Of a DNA stretch of 64,000 nt, positions 56,007-63,915 are shown piece after piece. The stretch comes from Streptomyces beigongshangae (GTDB taxonomy: Bacteria > Actinomycetota > Actinomycetes > Streptomycetales > Streptomycetaceae). Within the stretch, counting starts at the first letter, position 1. Every line of letters starts with the position of its first letter. Under the pieces are notes generated by a model, which was not told the origin of the DNA, did no database searches, and worked only from the letters and a program-made list of their open reading frames with translations. Both the position numbers and the translations under genes were made by a program. The stretch lies in the NCBI RefSeq assembly GCF_019710745.1, contig NZ_JAHKJW010000029.1:22148-86147 (forward strand). The letters run 5' to 3'.

Positions 56007-56537
56007 ATGCCCGACCCCACCGCAATCCCCCTTCCCGTCGTCGCCGACCATCGCGACCCCGTTGGTGACGTCGGCCCCCGGCGGGACCTCCACCCCCTCC
56101 CTCCACCCGTCCCGGGTCTCTATCTCCGCCGCCGGAACCAGGGTTTCGTCGCGCACCTCACCGCGTCCGCCGGAGGCTTCCGCCTCCTTCGGGGGCTGAT
56201 CGTCCGGGTGCTGGCGGACCACGGCGCGGACGCGGAGGCGGCCGAGGCGGCACAGCTGGTCGTGTCGGAGCTGGTCGGCAATTCGGTGCGGGCCTGCGGG
56301 GAGCACGTACCGCTGGTCGTGGAGGCGTATGTGGCCGTGTTCGGGATCGCGGTCAACGTCCACGACCCGGACCCGTGCGTGCTGCCGAGATCGCGTGGCG
56401 TCGAACTGTGCGACCCCGAGGCGGAGTCGGGGCGCGGACTGGGGCTGCTGGACCTGCTCGCACCGGGTTGGCACGTGTGCCGGTCGCCGGTCGGGAAGCA
56501 GATCCGGTGCCGGGTTCCGGCGGGGCGCCCCGCCTGA
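56007..56537 (+). CDS. Histidine-kinase-like ATPase (RsbW-type regulatory protein)
   Basis: A 176-residue HATPase_c protein. The N-box appears in AAQLVVSELVGNSVRACGEH, and the G boxes in VNVHDPDPCVLPR (D-x-D-P) and EAESGRGLGLLDLLAPGWHV. Such small proteins act as anti-sigma factors or partners of DUF397/XRE pairs, with which they are typically encoded. ATG at 56007 has GGAGG 5 bp upstream (55998-56002); an upstream frame to 55878 is less likely. The triad order here is conserved in Streptomyces. Confidence 0.88.
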   Translation: MPDPTAIPLPVVADHRDPVGDVGPRRDLHPLPPPVPGLYLRRRNQGFVAHLTASAGGFRLLRGLIVRVLADHGADAEAAEAAQLVVSELVGNSVRACGEHVPLVVEAYVAVFGIAVNVHDPDPCVLPRSRGVELCDPEAESGRGLGLLDLLAPGWHVCRSPVGKQIRCRVPAGRPA

Positions 56538-56608
56538 GGTGTCGGCCCGCCGAACTGGCCCGGTCCCGTTCGGCGTGCGATTTCGGTGATTGTCGTACCC
56601 CCAGGGGC

Positions 56609-56883
56609 ATGGTCGTGCGTCGCGAGTTGTCTGCGGTGGATCATCCGGAGAAGGAGGTCCGCGCGGTCCTCGACCGACTGGTCGTCCAGGGCTGGAAGCT
56701 GCGCAAGGAGGGGCACCGGGGGCGGCTGTACCGCCCCTGTGGGGGCGGTGCCTGACGAGCCCCGTGCCCGGCACCCCGCAGAACGCTGATCGCGCGGCCC
56801 GGAGGATCGCGGTGAGAGCAAAGCTCTGCCCGCGGCCGGCATGGTGGAGTGACGGGACGGCGCGGCGACCGCGCCGACTGTAG
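56609..56883 (+). pseudogene. Frameshifted small gene (HicA-like N-terminus)
   Basis: From ATG at 56609 (AGGGG 6 bp upstream) the frame reads VDHPEKEVRAVLDRLVVQGW then KLRKEGHRGRLYRPCGGG and stops at 56755. The coding sense continues in another frame from about 56743 as CLTSPVPGTPQNADRAARRI then AVRAKLCPR to the stop at 56883. The two parts together match a small Streptomyces family with a GHWGRLYCPCGGC core that I remember loosely. The junction is a G-rich run (TGTGGGGGCGGTGCC), where a 1-bp loss or 2-bp gain explains the shift. A sequencing error or programmed shift cannot be excluded. Confidence 0.5.
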
Positions 56884-56992
56884 GGTCCCGACAGCGGGCA
56901 CGGTGAGCCACTGTCGGTGCCCGATTCTCCGCAGGGCCGACGGTACCGATAGGTTTTCGAGGTACCAGACCGGCTATCGAAAGGGTGATCCG

Positions 56993-57712
56993 TTGAGCCG
57001 CTCGGTTCTCGTCACCGGAGGAAACCGGGGCATCGGCCTCGCCATCGCCCGCGCTTTCGCCGACGCGGGCGACAAGGTCGCGATCACATACCGTTCGGGC
57101 GAGCCCCCGGCCGCCCTCACCGAACTGGGCTGTCTCGCGGTCAAGTGCGACATCACCGACAGCGAGCAGGTGGAGCAGGCCTACAAGGAGATCGAGGCCG
57201 AGCACGGCACGGTCGAGGTGCTCGTGGCCAACGCCGGGATCACCAAGGACCAGCTGCTCATGCGGATGTCCGAGGAGGACTTCACGTCCGTCCTGGACAC
57301 CAACCTGACGGGCACCTTCCGGGTCGTGAAGCGCGCCAACCGCGGCATGCTGCGCGCCAAGAAGGGCCGCGTCGTCCTGCTCTCCTCGGTCGTCGGCCTC
57401 CTCGGCTCGGCGGGGCAGGCGAACTACGCCGCCTCCAAGGCCGGTCTGGTCGGGTTCGCGCGCTCGCTCGCCCGTGAGCTGGGCTCGCGCAACATCACCT
57501 TCAACGTCGTCGCGCCCGGTTTCGTCGACACCGACATGACCAAGGCGCTCACCGACGAGCAGCGCGAGGCCATCGTGAAGCAGGTGCCGCTCGGCCGGTA
57601 CGCGCAGCCCGAGGAGATCGCCGCGACGGTGCGGTTCCTCGCCTCGGAAGAGGCCTCGTACATCACTGGAGCCGTCATCCCCGTAGACGGCGGACTGGGA
57701 ATGGGTCACTGA
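56993..57712 (+). CDS. fabG: 3-oxoacyl-ACP reductase
   Basis: A 239-residue classical SDR that reduces beta-ketoacyl-ACP in fatty-acid elongation: SRSVLVTGGNRGIGLAIARA, LVANAGITKDQLLMRM, the serine in VVLLSSVVGLLGSAG, the Y-x-x-x-K in NYAASKAGLVGFARSL, and the C-terminal YITGAVIPVDGGLGMGH. Conservation begins at the second residue after a TTG codon (56993), with AAAGGG 8 bp upstream, so TTG is taken as the start; no ATG/GTG fits. fabI follows after 5 bp. The pair matches the mabA-inhA order. Confidence 0.94.
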   Translation: MSRSVLVTGGNRGIGLAIARAFADAGDKVAITYRSGEPPAALTELGCLAVKCDITDSEQVEQAYKEIEAEHGTVEVLVANAGITKDQLLMRMSEEDFTSVLDTNLTGTFRVVKRANRGMLRAKKGRVVLLSSVVGLLGSAGQANYAASKAGLVGFARSLARELGSRNITFNVVAPGFVDTDMTKALTDEQREAIVKQVPLGRYAQPEEIAATVRFLASEEASYITGAVIPVDGGLGMGH

Positions 57713-57717
57713 TCACC

Positions 57718-58488
57718 ATGAGCGGAATTCTCGAGGGCAAGCGCGTCCTGATCACCGGTGTGCTGATGGAGTCGTCCATCGCCTTCCACACCGCGAAGCT
57801 GGCCCAGGAGCAGGGCGCGGAGATCATCCTGACCGCGTTCCCGCGGCCCACGCTGACCGAGCGCATCGCCAAGAAGCTCCCCAAGCCCACCAAGGTCATC
57901 GAGCTCGACGTCACGAACGACGAGCACCTCGGGCGGCTCGCCGAGGTCGTGGGCGCGGAGCTGGGCAGCCTCGACGGCGTCGTGCACTCCATCGGCTTCG
58001 CCCCGCAGGACGCCCTGGGCGGCAACTTCCTGAACACGCCGTTCGAGTCGGTCGCCACGGCCATGCACGTCTCCGCCTTCTCGCTGAAGTCGCTGACCAT
58101 GGCCTGCCTGCCGCTGATGCAGAACGGCGGCGGCTCGGTCGTCGGCCTCACCTTCGACGCCCAGTACGCCTGGCCGCAGTACGACTGGATGGGCCCGGCC
58201 AAGGCCGCCCTGGAGGCCACCAACCGCTACCTGGCCCGCGACCTGGGCAAGCAGAACGTGCGCTCCAACCTCATCGCGGCCGGTCCGATCGGTTCGATGG
58301 CCGCCAAGTCCATCCCGGGCTTCAGCGAGCTGGCCGCCGTCTGGGACGACCGCTCGCCCCTGGAGTGGGACCTGAAGGACCCCGAGCCGGCCGGCCGCGG
58401 TGTCGTCGCCCTGCTCAGCGACTGGTTCCCGAAGACCACCGGCGAGATCATCCACGTCGACGGCGGTCTGCACGCGATCGGCGCGTAA
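57718..58488 (+). CDS. fabI: Enoyl-ACP reductase (InhA/FabI type)
   Basis: A 256-residue NADH-dependent reductase catalysing the last step of fatty-acid elongation. ILEGKRVLITGVLMESSIAF carries the FabI/InhA glycine motif, VVHSIGFAPQDALGG is the substrate-side loop, and YAWPQYDWMGPAKAALEATN holds the Y-x(6)-K pair (Y of QYDWMGPAK). It ends KTTGEIIHVDGGLHAIGA. ATG at 57718. The order fabG-fabI with 5-bp spacing indicates one transcript. A strong hairpin follows. Confidence 0.95.
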   Translation: MSGILEGKRVLITGVLMESSIAFHTAKLAQEQGAEIILTAFPRPTLTERIAKKLPKPTKVIELDVTNDEHLGRLAEVVGAELGSLDGVVHSIGFAPQDALGGNFLNTPFESVATAMHVSAFSLKSLTMACLPLMQNGGGSVVGLTFDAQYAWPQYDWMGPAKAALEATNRYLARDLGKQNVRSNLIAAGPIGSMAAKSIPGFSELAAVWDDRSPLEWDLKDPEPAGRGVVALLSDWFPKTTGEIIHVDGGLHAIGA

Positions 58489-58495
58489 GCGTTCG

Positions 58496-58533
58496 CGCAC
58501 ACGGATGCGCAAGGGTTTGCGCATCCGTGTGCG
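58496..58533 (+). terminator. Terminator of fabG-fabI
   Basis: 58496-58512 pairs perfectly (17 bp) with 58517-58533 around a GGGT loop, 8 bp after the fabI stop. Confidence 0.88.
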
Positions 58534-58686
58534 TACGGTGTCGGCGCCCCGTCCCCCGCAGCCGCGGAGGGCGGGGCGTCACCCGTTCGGCCCCGCCGGC
58601 CGGGCGGCCGAAGGGGGGAACGGCTCACCCTGGAGGAGGAGTTCTCCTCCGAGACGCCTCCAAAGCCCAGCCGAGGAGGTTTCTTT

Positions 58687-59097
58687 GTGCGCCCCTCCCA
58701 GGCCCGATGCAGCCGTCGGCTCCCCAGGACCGGCTTCACGGCGCTCCCCGTCGCCCTGTTCGCCGCGCTGACCCTCGTGCTCGCGGCGCCCTGCGACGCC
58801 GCCCCGCACCCCGCGGGAACCGTCGTCCCCCGGGCGCGCACGCCCGTATCCGCACCCGGCGAGGAACGGCCCTTCGGGGCGGTGTGCCGGACCGTCGTCG
58901 ACGGTTCGCGCGTGACGGCGGACTGCCGCAACCCGTACCCCGAACCCGACCGTGTCGGCCTGCACGTCGAGTGCGAGCGCTGGTGGGACCTCGACGCCGA
59001 CGGGGCGCGGGTCGAGGCGGGCCCCGCGCAGCACGTCCGGCTGACCGGCCGCTGCTGGAAGGAGGTCCGCTCGGCGTGGGTCAGTCACCGGAGGTGA
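58687..59097 (+). CDS. Secreted hypothetical protein
   Basis: A 136-residue protein with an N-terminal signal peptide (basic RRLPRTGFTALPVALFAALT then LVLAAPCDAAP, cleavage near 39). Mature residues contain four cysteines (FGAVCRT, TADCRNP, VECERWW, TGRCWKE) that can form two disulfides. No family recognised. GTG at 58687 follows GAGGAGG at about 7 bp. Its 3' end overlaps the 3' end of the convergent FadR-type gene by 17 bp. Confidence 0.78.
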   Translation: MRPSQARCSRRLPRTGFTALPVALFAALTLVLAAPCDAAPHPAGTVVPRARTPVSAPGEERPFGAVCRTVVDGSRVTADCRNPYPEPDRVGLHVECERWWDLDADGARVEAGPAQHVRLTGRCWKEVRSAWVSHRR

Positions 59098-59794
59098 CGT
59101 CCTCCGGGGTCTCGGGGTTCCCGGGGCTTCCCGGGCGGCACGGGAACGGATAGCCGGCCGCCTCCGAGGCGGCCGTCGACGCGTCGCCCGCACGGATCGC
59201 GTCCACCAGGCGCGAGTGGTCCATGTACGTACCGGGCGTCAGCTCCCCGCCGATGTCCCCGCGCAGCCAGTCGCGCACGACCTCGCCCAGGTCCGCGTAC
59301 ATCGCGGTCATGACGTCGTTGTGGGACGCGGCGACCACGGCGAGGTGGAAGGTCGTGTCGGCGGCCACGAACGCCTCCGCGTCACCCGACGCCCACGCCT
59401 CCTCCCGGCGTACGAGAAGAGCGTCCAGGTGCTTCAGATCGCGCTCGGTGCGGCGCCCGGCGGCCAGCCGGGCCGCGCTCGACTCCAGCGTGGAACGCAG
59501 CTCGGCGATGTGCCGCGGGTCCGCGTCCGCGAACCGGCGGTGCATCACACCGGCCAGCTCACTGGTCGCCACGACATAGGTGCCCGAGCCCTGCCGGATG
59601 TCCAGCAGGCCGTTGTGCGCGAGCGCGCGGACGGCCTCCCGGACCGTGTTGCGGGCGACACCGAGCTGCTCGACCAGTTCCGGCTCGGTGGGGATGCGGG
59701 AGCCCACCGGCCATTCGCCCGAGGTGATCTCGTTCCGCAACGCGGCGATGACCTGCTCGGACAGTGCCGAACGGCGGGGGTGGCTCAGCGGCAT
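59081..59794 (-). CDS. FadR-type GntR-family transcriptional regulator
   Basis: A 237-residue regulator with an N-terminal winged HTH (LSEQVIAALRNEITSGEWPV; RIPTEPELVEQLGVARNTVR then REAVRALAHNGLLDIRQGSG) and a C-terminal FCD all-helical ligand domain (ESSAARLAAGRRTERDLKHL; FVAADTTFHLAVVAASHND; YMDHSRLVDAIRAGDAS). The FCD domain usually binds a small carboxylate. ATG at 59794. It is divergent from the MFS transporter and probably controls it through palindromes in the 76-bp gap. Confidence 0.92.
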   Translation of the reverse strand: MPLSHPRRSALSEQVIAALRNEITSGEWPVGSRIPTEPELVEQLGVARNTVREAVRALAHNGLLDIRQGSGTYVVATSELAGVMHRRFADADPRHIAELRSTLESSAARLAAGRRTERDLKHLDALLVRREEAWASGDAEAFVAADTTFHLAVVAASHNDVMTAMYADLGEVVRDWLRGDIGGELTPGTYMDHSRLVDAIRAGDASTAASEAAGYPFPCRPGSPGNPETPEDVTSGD

Positions 59795-59831
59795 GACGGT
59801 CCTTCGTGCCAGAGGGCTTAGTACCGGAAGG

Positions 59832-59856
59832 TTGGACAACCAATCATCCCATGATT
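59832..59856. promoter_or_regulatory. Palindromic operator candidates between the FadR-type regulator and the MFS gene
   Basis: TTGGACAACCAA (59832-59843, TTGG-4-CCAA) overlaps AATCATCCCATGATT (59842-59856, a perfect 6-3-6 inverted repeat). They lie in the 76-bp gap between divergent genes, where an autoregulatory GntR/FCD operator is expected. Confidence 0.55.
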
Positions 59857-59870
59857 CTATGATGGGGTTC

Positions 59871-61187
59871 ATGACTGGCGAGGAAACCCGGACGATCATG
59901 TCCCCACCGATCCGCAGACGCAGTTCCGCGCAGGACGCGGACGTCCGCCCGCCCGGGGCGCGCGCGTGGGCGACGCGCCTGGTGATCGCGGGCATCGTCC
60001 TGACCGCCCTCAACCTGCGGCCCGCCATCACCAGCCTCGGCGCCCTCCTCGAGGAGGTGCGCGACGGGCTCGGCATGAGCGGCAGCGTCGCCGGACTCCT
60101 CACCTCGGTACCGTCGCTCTGCTTCGCCGTCTTCGGTGTGATGGCGCCCCGCCTCGCCCGCCGCTTCGGACTCGCCGCCGTGGTCTGCGCCGGCATGCTG
60201 GCGATCGGCACCGGCCTGGTGATCCGGCCCTTCGCCGGGAACACGGTGGGCTTCCTGGCCGCCAGCGCCCTCGCGCTCATGGGCATCGCGGTCAGCAACG
60301 TCCTCATGCCGGTGATCGTCAAGCGCTGGTTCCCGGACCGGGTCGGCTCCATGACCGGCCTGTACTCCATGGCCCTCGCACTCGGCACCGCTTCCGCGGC
60401 CGCCGCCACCGTGCCCGTGACCCGCGCCCTGGGCGGTGGCTGGCAGCCGGGCCTCGCCGTCTGGGCGGGGCTCGCGGCCCTCGCCGTGCTGCCGTGGCTC
60501 CCCCTCGTGCGGGCCAAGGGCACCCCGCTCTCCGCCGAGCCCGCTGCCGGGCCCGCCGCCGGACCCGGCCCGGCGTCCGAAGAGGCCCGGGAGACCGCCC
60601 CGCTGCGGATCACCCGCAGCCGTACCGCCTGGGCGCTCGCCGTCTTCTTCGGGCTGCAGGCCACCGCCGCGTACATCACCATGGGCTGGATGGCGCAGAT
60701 CTTCCGGGACGCGGGCGTGTCGGCCGGCACCGCCGGACTGCTGCTCGCCGTCACGATGGTGATGGGCGTGCCCCTGGCCTTCGTCATACCCCGGCTGGCC
60801 ACGCGCCTGCCCCGCCAGGGGCCGATCGTGATCGCCCTCGGCCTCTGCGGGTTCACCGGCTACGCGGGGCTCTACCTCGCCCCCGCGGGTGGCGCCTGGG
60901 CCTGGGCCCTGCTGCTCGGTGTCTCCAACTGCGCGTTCCCGCTGGCCCTCACGATGGTCGGCATGCGGGCCAGGACCGGCGCGGGGGTCGCGCAGCTCTC
61001 GGCCTTCGCGCAGAGCACCGGCTACCTCATCTCGATCCCCGGCCCGCTGCTGGTGGGCGTCCTCTACCAGCACAGCGGCGGCTGGGGACTGCCGATCGCG
61101 CTCATGGCGGGCCTGATGGTCCCGCAGATCGTGATGGGCGTCCTGGCGGGCCGCGACCGCACCGTCGAGGACGAGGCCGGCCGGTGA
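59871..61187 (+). CDS. CynX/NimT-type MFS transporter
   Basis: A 438-residue major-facilitator protein with 12 predicted helices. LVIAGIVLTALNLRPAITSL opens helix 1, the family hallmark of CynX/NimT-like carriers, and GVMAPRLARRFGLAAVVCAG is the loop 2-3 signature. The central loop (about residues 205-235) is Ala/Gly/Pro-rich. It may export or import a small organic anion. ATG at 59871; ATGs at 59859 and 59862 are possible alternatives. The FadR-type regulator is divergent, and a 38-residue gene follows after 63 bp. Confidence 0.9.
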   Translation: MTGEETRTIMSPPIRRRSSAQDADVRPPGARAWATRLVIAGIVLTALNLRPAITSLGALLEEVRDGLGMSGSVAGLLTSVPSLCFAVFGVMAPRLARRFGLAAVVCAGMLAIGTGLVIRPFAGNTVGFLAASALALMGIAVSNVLMPVIVKRWFPDRVGSMTGLYSMALALGTASAAAATVPVTRALGGGWQPGLAVWAGLAALAVLPWLPLVRAKGTPLSAEPAAGPAAGPGPASEEARETAPLRITRSRTAWALAVFFGLQATAAYITMGWMAQIFRDAGVSAGTAGLLLAVTMVMGVPLAFVIPRLATRLPRQGPIVIALGLCGFTGYAGLYLAPAGGAWAWALLLGVSNCAFPLALTMVGMRARTGAGVAQLSAFAQSTGYLISIPGPLLVGVLYQHSGGWGLPIALMAGLMVPQIVMGVLAGRDRTVEDEAGR

Positions 61188-61250
61188 CCGCGCCGGGGGC
61201 CCGCCGACCCCACCGCCGGGGAACGGGGCGAGGAGTGCGAGACTTGCCTC

Positions 61251-61367
61251 ATGCCCGTGCTCGAACCGAACCCCAAGAACGGCCAGAAGAAGATGCTGCT
61301 CGTCTTCGGCGCGTTCTTCCTCATCTTCGTGGTCATCGGCGTCATCGCGTCGATCGCCGCCCCCTGA
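61251..61367 (+). CDS. 38-residue membrane peptide downstream of the MFS gene
   Basis: A small frame with a single transmembrane helix: MPVLEPNPKNGQKKMLLVFG then AFFLIFVVIGVIASIAAP. It corresponds, as I recall, to the 'SGM_5486 family transporter-associated protein', a small protein repeatedly found behind this transporter. ATG at 61251 follows GAGGAG about 14 bp upstream. It is too short for ordinary gene calling, but the conserved start and neighbourhood support it. It could be a transporter subunit. Confidence 0.7.
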   Translation: MPVLEPNPKNGQKKMLLVFGAFFLIFVVIGVIASIAAP

Positions 61368-61564
61368 ACACCTTCCCCCGGCGGGAAGCGGCCGCCGTGC
61401 GTCGCGTGCCGCGGGGTGGGGTTGTCCCCACCATCCCCTAGGGGGTGAGTGTCAGGGTCAAGTGGGTGGATCACCGGATGGGCCGCGGGGCCCCGGGTCC
61501 GTACCTTCGAGAAGTGACCGCGAGGACGCGGACCACGGAGCACTCGAAGCCCCACGGAGGCGGC

Positions 61565-61780
61565 ATGTCGGCCCCTACGCACACCCCGTCCCACCCGGCG
61601 ACCGGGCGCGGCGTCGAAACCCGGCTGCCCTGGTGGGCGCTGCTCCTCCCGGCGCTCGCCTTCGCCGCGCTCCTGCTGCTGATACTGAACCCCGCGGACG
61701 CCCACGCGGCGGGCGCGGACCCGGCGGTCGGCGACCTCTTCACGCGGATCCAGCAGCTGGTGCTGCACCAGGGCTCCTGA
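61565..61780 (+). CDS. Small single-helix membrane or secreted protein
   Basis: A 71-residue protein: a hydrophilic N-terminus (PTHTPSHPATGRGVETR), one hydrophobic helix (LPWWALLLPALAFAALLLLI) with a possible signal-type cleavage (PADAHAAGA), and a short amphipathic tail DLFTRIQQLVLHQ. No family recognised. ATG at 61565 has GGAGG about 7 bp upstream; an upstream frame to 61445 is less convincing. Confidence 0.65.
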   Translation: MSAPTHTPSHPATGRGVETRLPWWALLLPALAFAALLLLILNPADAHAAGADPAVGDLFTRIQQLVLHQGS

Positions 61781-61895
61781 TCCCCCCGGCCCTCCGGTAG
61801 GTCCTCCCGCCCTCCGGCGGCGCTTCCCGCCCTCCGGCGGGGCAGCGCACCAACTCCCTGCGCCCCATGGAGTGTTTCGTGCGAAGCTGGGACGC

Positions 61896-62414
61896 ATGAG
61901 CGTCGCAGAACCCCGCAGGATTGTCCTTTTCCGGCACGCGAAGGCCGACTGGCCGGACGTGGCCGACCACGAGCGTCCGCTCGCCGAGCGGGGCCGCAAG
62001 GACGCCGCCGTCGCCGGACGCAAGCTGGCCGACAGCGGCATCCCCTTCGACCTGGCCCTCTGCTCCACCGCGACCCGGACCCGCGAGACCTGGAAGCTCG
62101 CGGTCCAGGAGTTCCCGCACCGGCCGAAGACGGTCTACGAGGAGCGGCTCTACGAGGCGTCCCCGGGCGAGCTGATCGCCGTGCTCAACGAAACCCCGGA
62201 CGACGTGCGGACCGCCCTCCTGATCGGCCACAACCCCGGGGTGCACGGCCTCGCCGACATCCTGGCCGGCCGGTTCGAGGGGGACGCGCGGGAGCGGATG
62301 AGCCGCCGCGAGTTCCCCACCGCCGCCTTCGCCGTGCTCTCCTTCCCCGGCCCGTGGAAGAGCCTGGAGCCCGGCGCGGCCACCCTGCTCGACTTCTGGG
62401 GCCCCTCCGAGTGA
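61896..62414 (+). CDS. SixA-like histidine phosphatase
   Basis: A 172-residue histidine phosphatase (phosphoglycerate-mutase fold). RIVLFRHAKADWPDVADHER contains the catalytic R-H-x motif, and LLIGHNPGVHGLADILAGRF the second histidine, with the SixA-like DALCSxATRTRET pattern LALCSTATRTRETW between. SixA in E. coli dephosphorylates phosphohistidine on phosphotransfer proteins; the target here is unknown. ATG at 61896. A strong terminator follows between it and convergent serB. Confidence 0.9.
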   Translation: MSVAEPRRIVLFRHAKADWPDVADHERPLAERGRKDAAVAGRKLADSGIPFDLALCSTATRTRETWKLAVQEFPHRPKTVYEERLYEASPGELIAVLNETPDDVRTALLIGHNPGVHGLADILAGRFEGDARERMSRREFPTAAFAVLSFPGPWKSLEPGAATLLDFWGPSE

Positions 62415-62477
62415 CCCGCCACCGGCGCGCGTCCACGTGACCCGCCGTGAGTGCCGGTTCGCGTGAGCCGGCGTGAG

Positions 62478-62520
62478 CGCGGACGGGCCCGGCACCGTGG
62501 CGGTGCCGGGCCCGTCCGCG
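62478..62520. terminator. Perfect 20-bp bidirectional terminator
   Basis: 62478-62497 pairs perfectly with 62501-62520 around a TGG loop, between the convergent SixA-like gene and serB. Confidence 0.9.
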
Positions 62521-62576
62521 TCGGGGACGCCCGGTCCACGTGGCCGGGGACGCCCGGCCGACATGGTCGGAGCCGC

Positions 62577-63785
62577 TCAGTCCACGTGCATGTCCGCCGC
62601 CTCGACCTCTTCGCGCGTCACGCCCAGCAGGTAGAGGACCGTGTCCAGGAAGGGGAAGTTCACCGCGGTGTGCGCGGCCTCGCGCACCACCGGCTTGGCG
62701 TTGAAGGCGACCCCGAGACCGGCCGCGTTGAGCATGTCCAGGTCATTGGCGCCGTCGCCGACCGCCACCGTCTGGGAGAGCGGTACGCCCGCCTCCGCGG
62801 CGAACCGGCGCAGCAGCCGCGCCTTGCCCGCACGGTCCACGATCTCGCCGACGACCTTGCCCGTCAGCTTCCCGTCGGTGATCTCCAGCGTGTTGGCCTG
62901 GGCGAAGTCGAGCCCGAGCCGTTCCTTCAGGTCGTCCGTCACCTGGGTGAACCCGCCGGAGACGACACCCACCTGGAAGCCGAGCCGCTTCAGCGTGCGG
63001 ATGAGCGTGCGGGCCCCGGGGGTCAGCCGCACCTCACTGCGCACCTTGTCCACAACGGAGGCGTCGAGCCCCGCGAGCAGTTTCACGCGCGCGTGCAGCG
63101 ACTGCTCGAAGTCCAGCTCCCCGCGCATCGCGGCCGCCGTCACCTCGGCGACCTCGGCCTCGCAGCCGGCGTGCGCCGCGAAGAGCTCGATGACCTCGTC
63201 CTGGATGAGGGTGGAGTCCACATCCATGACGACCAGGCGCTGGGCGCGCCGGTGCAGCCCCGCCGCGACCACCGCGATGTCCACGCCGAGCGCCGCGGCC
63301 TCGGTCACCAGCGCGGTCCGCAGCCCTTCCGGCTCCGTGCCGGACACGGCGAACTCGACCGCCGTCACGGGGTACTTGGCCAGCCGGAAGATACGGTCGA
63401 TGTTGCCGCCGGTCCCGGTGATGCGGGCGGCGATGGCGGCCGTCGACTCCGCGGTGAGCGGATGCCCGAGGACGGTCACCAGCGACCTGCCGTGTCCGCG
63501 CGGCCGGTTGTCGCCGTGCCCGGAGATGATCTCGGCCTGCAGCCTCATCGAGTCCGCCCAGCTGTGCACCGTGGCGCGCAGATCGCCCTCCAGACCGGCC
63601 GGCGGATGGCTCACCAGCGCGCACAGCACGATCCGGCCACGGGTGACGACCTGCTCGATGTCGACCACGTCGACCGAGTAGGCGGCAAGGGTGTCGAAGA
63701 GCCCGGCGGTGATGCCGGGACGGTCCTTGCCGAAGATCTTGACGAGGAGGGTGGGGACATCGGAGGTCTGCGATGCGGGGCTCAT
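62577..63785 (-). CDS. serB: Phosphoserine phosphatase with tandem ACT domains
   Basis: A 402-residue enzyme that dephosphorylates phosphoserine in serine synthesis. Two ACT-type regulatory domains cover about residues 10-80 and 95-170 (LLVKIFGKDRPGITAGLFDT; LVTVLGHPLTAESTAAIAA). The HAD catalytic domain follows: VVMDVDSTLIQDEVIELFA with the two aspartates, VGVVSGGFTQVTDDL with the serine, and VAVGDGANDLDMLNAAGLGV. The ACT domains are typical of actinobacterial SerB and may bind serine. ATG at 63785. Confidence 0.95.
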   Translation of the reverse strand: MSPASQTSDVPTLLVKIFGKDRPGITAGLFDTLAAYSVDVVDIEQVVTRGRIVLCALVSHPPAGLEGDLRATVHSWADSMRLQAEIISGHGDNRPRGHGRSLVTVLGHPLTAESTAAIAARITGTGGNIDRIFRLAKYPVTAVEFAVSGTEPEGLRTALVTEAAALGVDIAVVAAGLHRRAQRLVVMDVDSTLIQDEVIELFAAHAGCEAEVAEVTAAAMRGELDFEQSLHARVKLLAGLDASVVDKVRSEVRLTPGARTLIRTLKRLGFQVGVVSGGFTQVTDDLKERLGLDFAQANTLEITDGKLTGKVVGEIVDRAGKARLLRRFAAEAGVPLSQTVAVGDGANDLDMLNAAGLGVAFNAKPVVREAAHTAVNFPFLDTVLYLLGVTREEVEAADMHVD

Positions 63786-63915
63786 GGTGCCTACACCGTA
63801 TCCGGCACCCCGTGCCGTACGCCTCCGAGGTCCGCCTGACGGACGGGGAACAGTACATGTCGCCCGGATGTCCCCCGCCTTCCCGGGCGGTGTCCGCCGC
63901 GCCCTCCCCGCACGG

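Noticed and set aside
58534..58686. Riboswitch (cyclic-di-AMP type) before the secreted 136-residue protein
   Set aside because: The GC-rich region has a GGGGGGAAC word and a GGAGGAG/CTCCTCC hairpin, but I could not align it with the conserved ydaO core. A covariance-model search would settle it.
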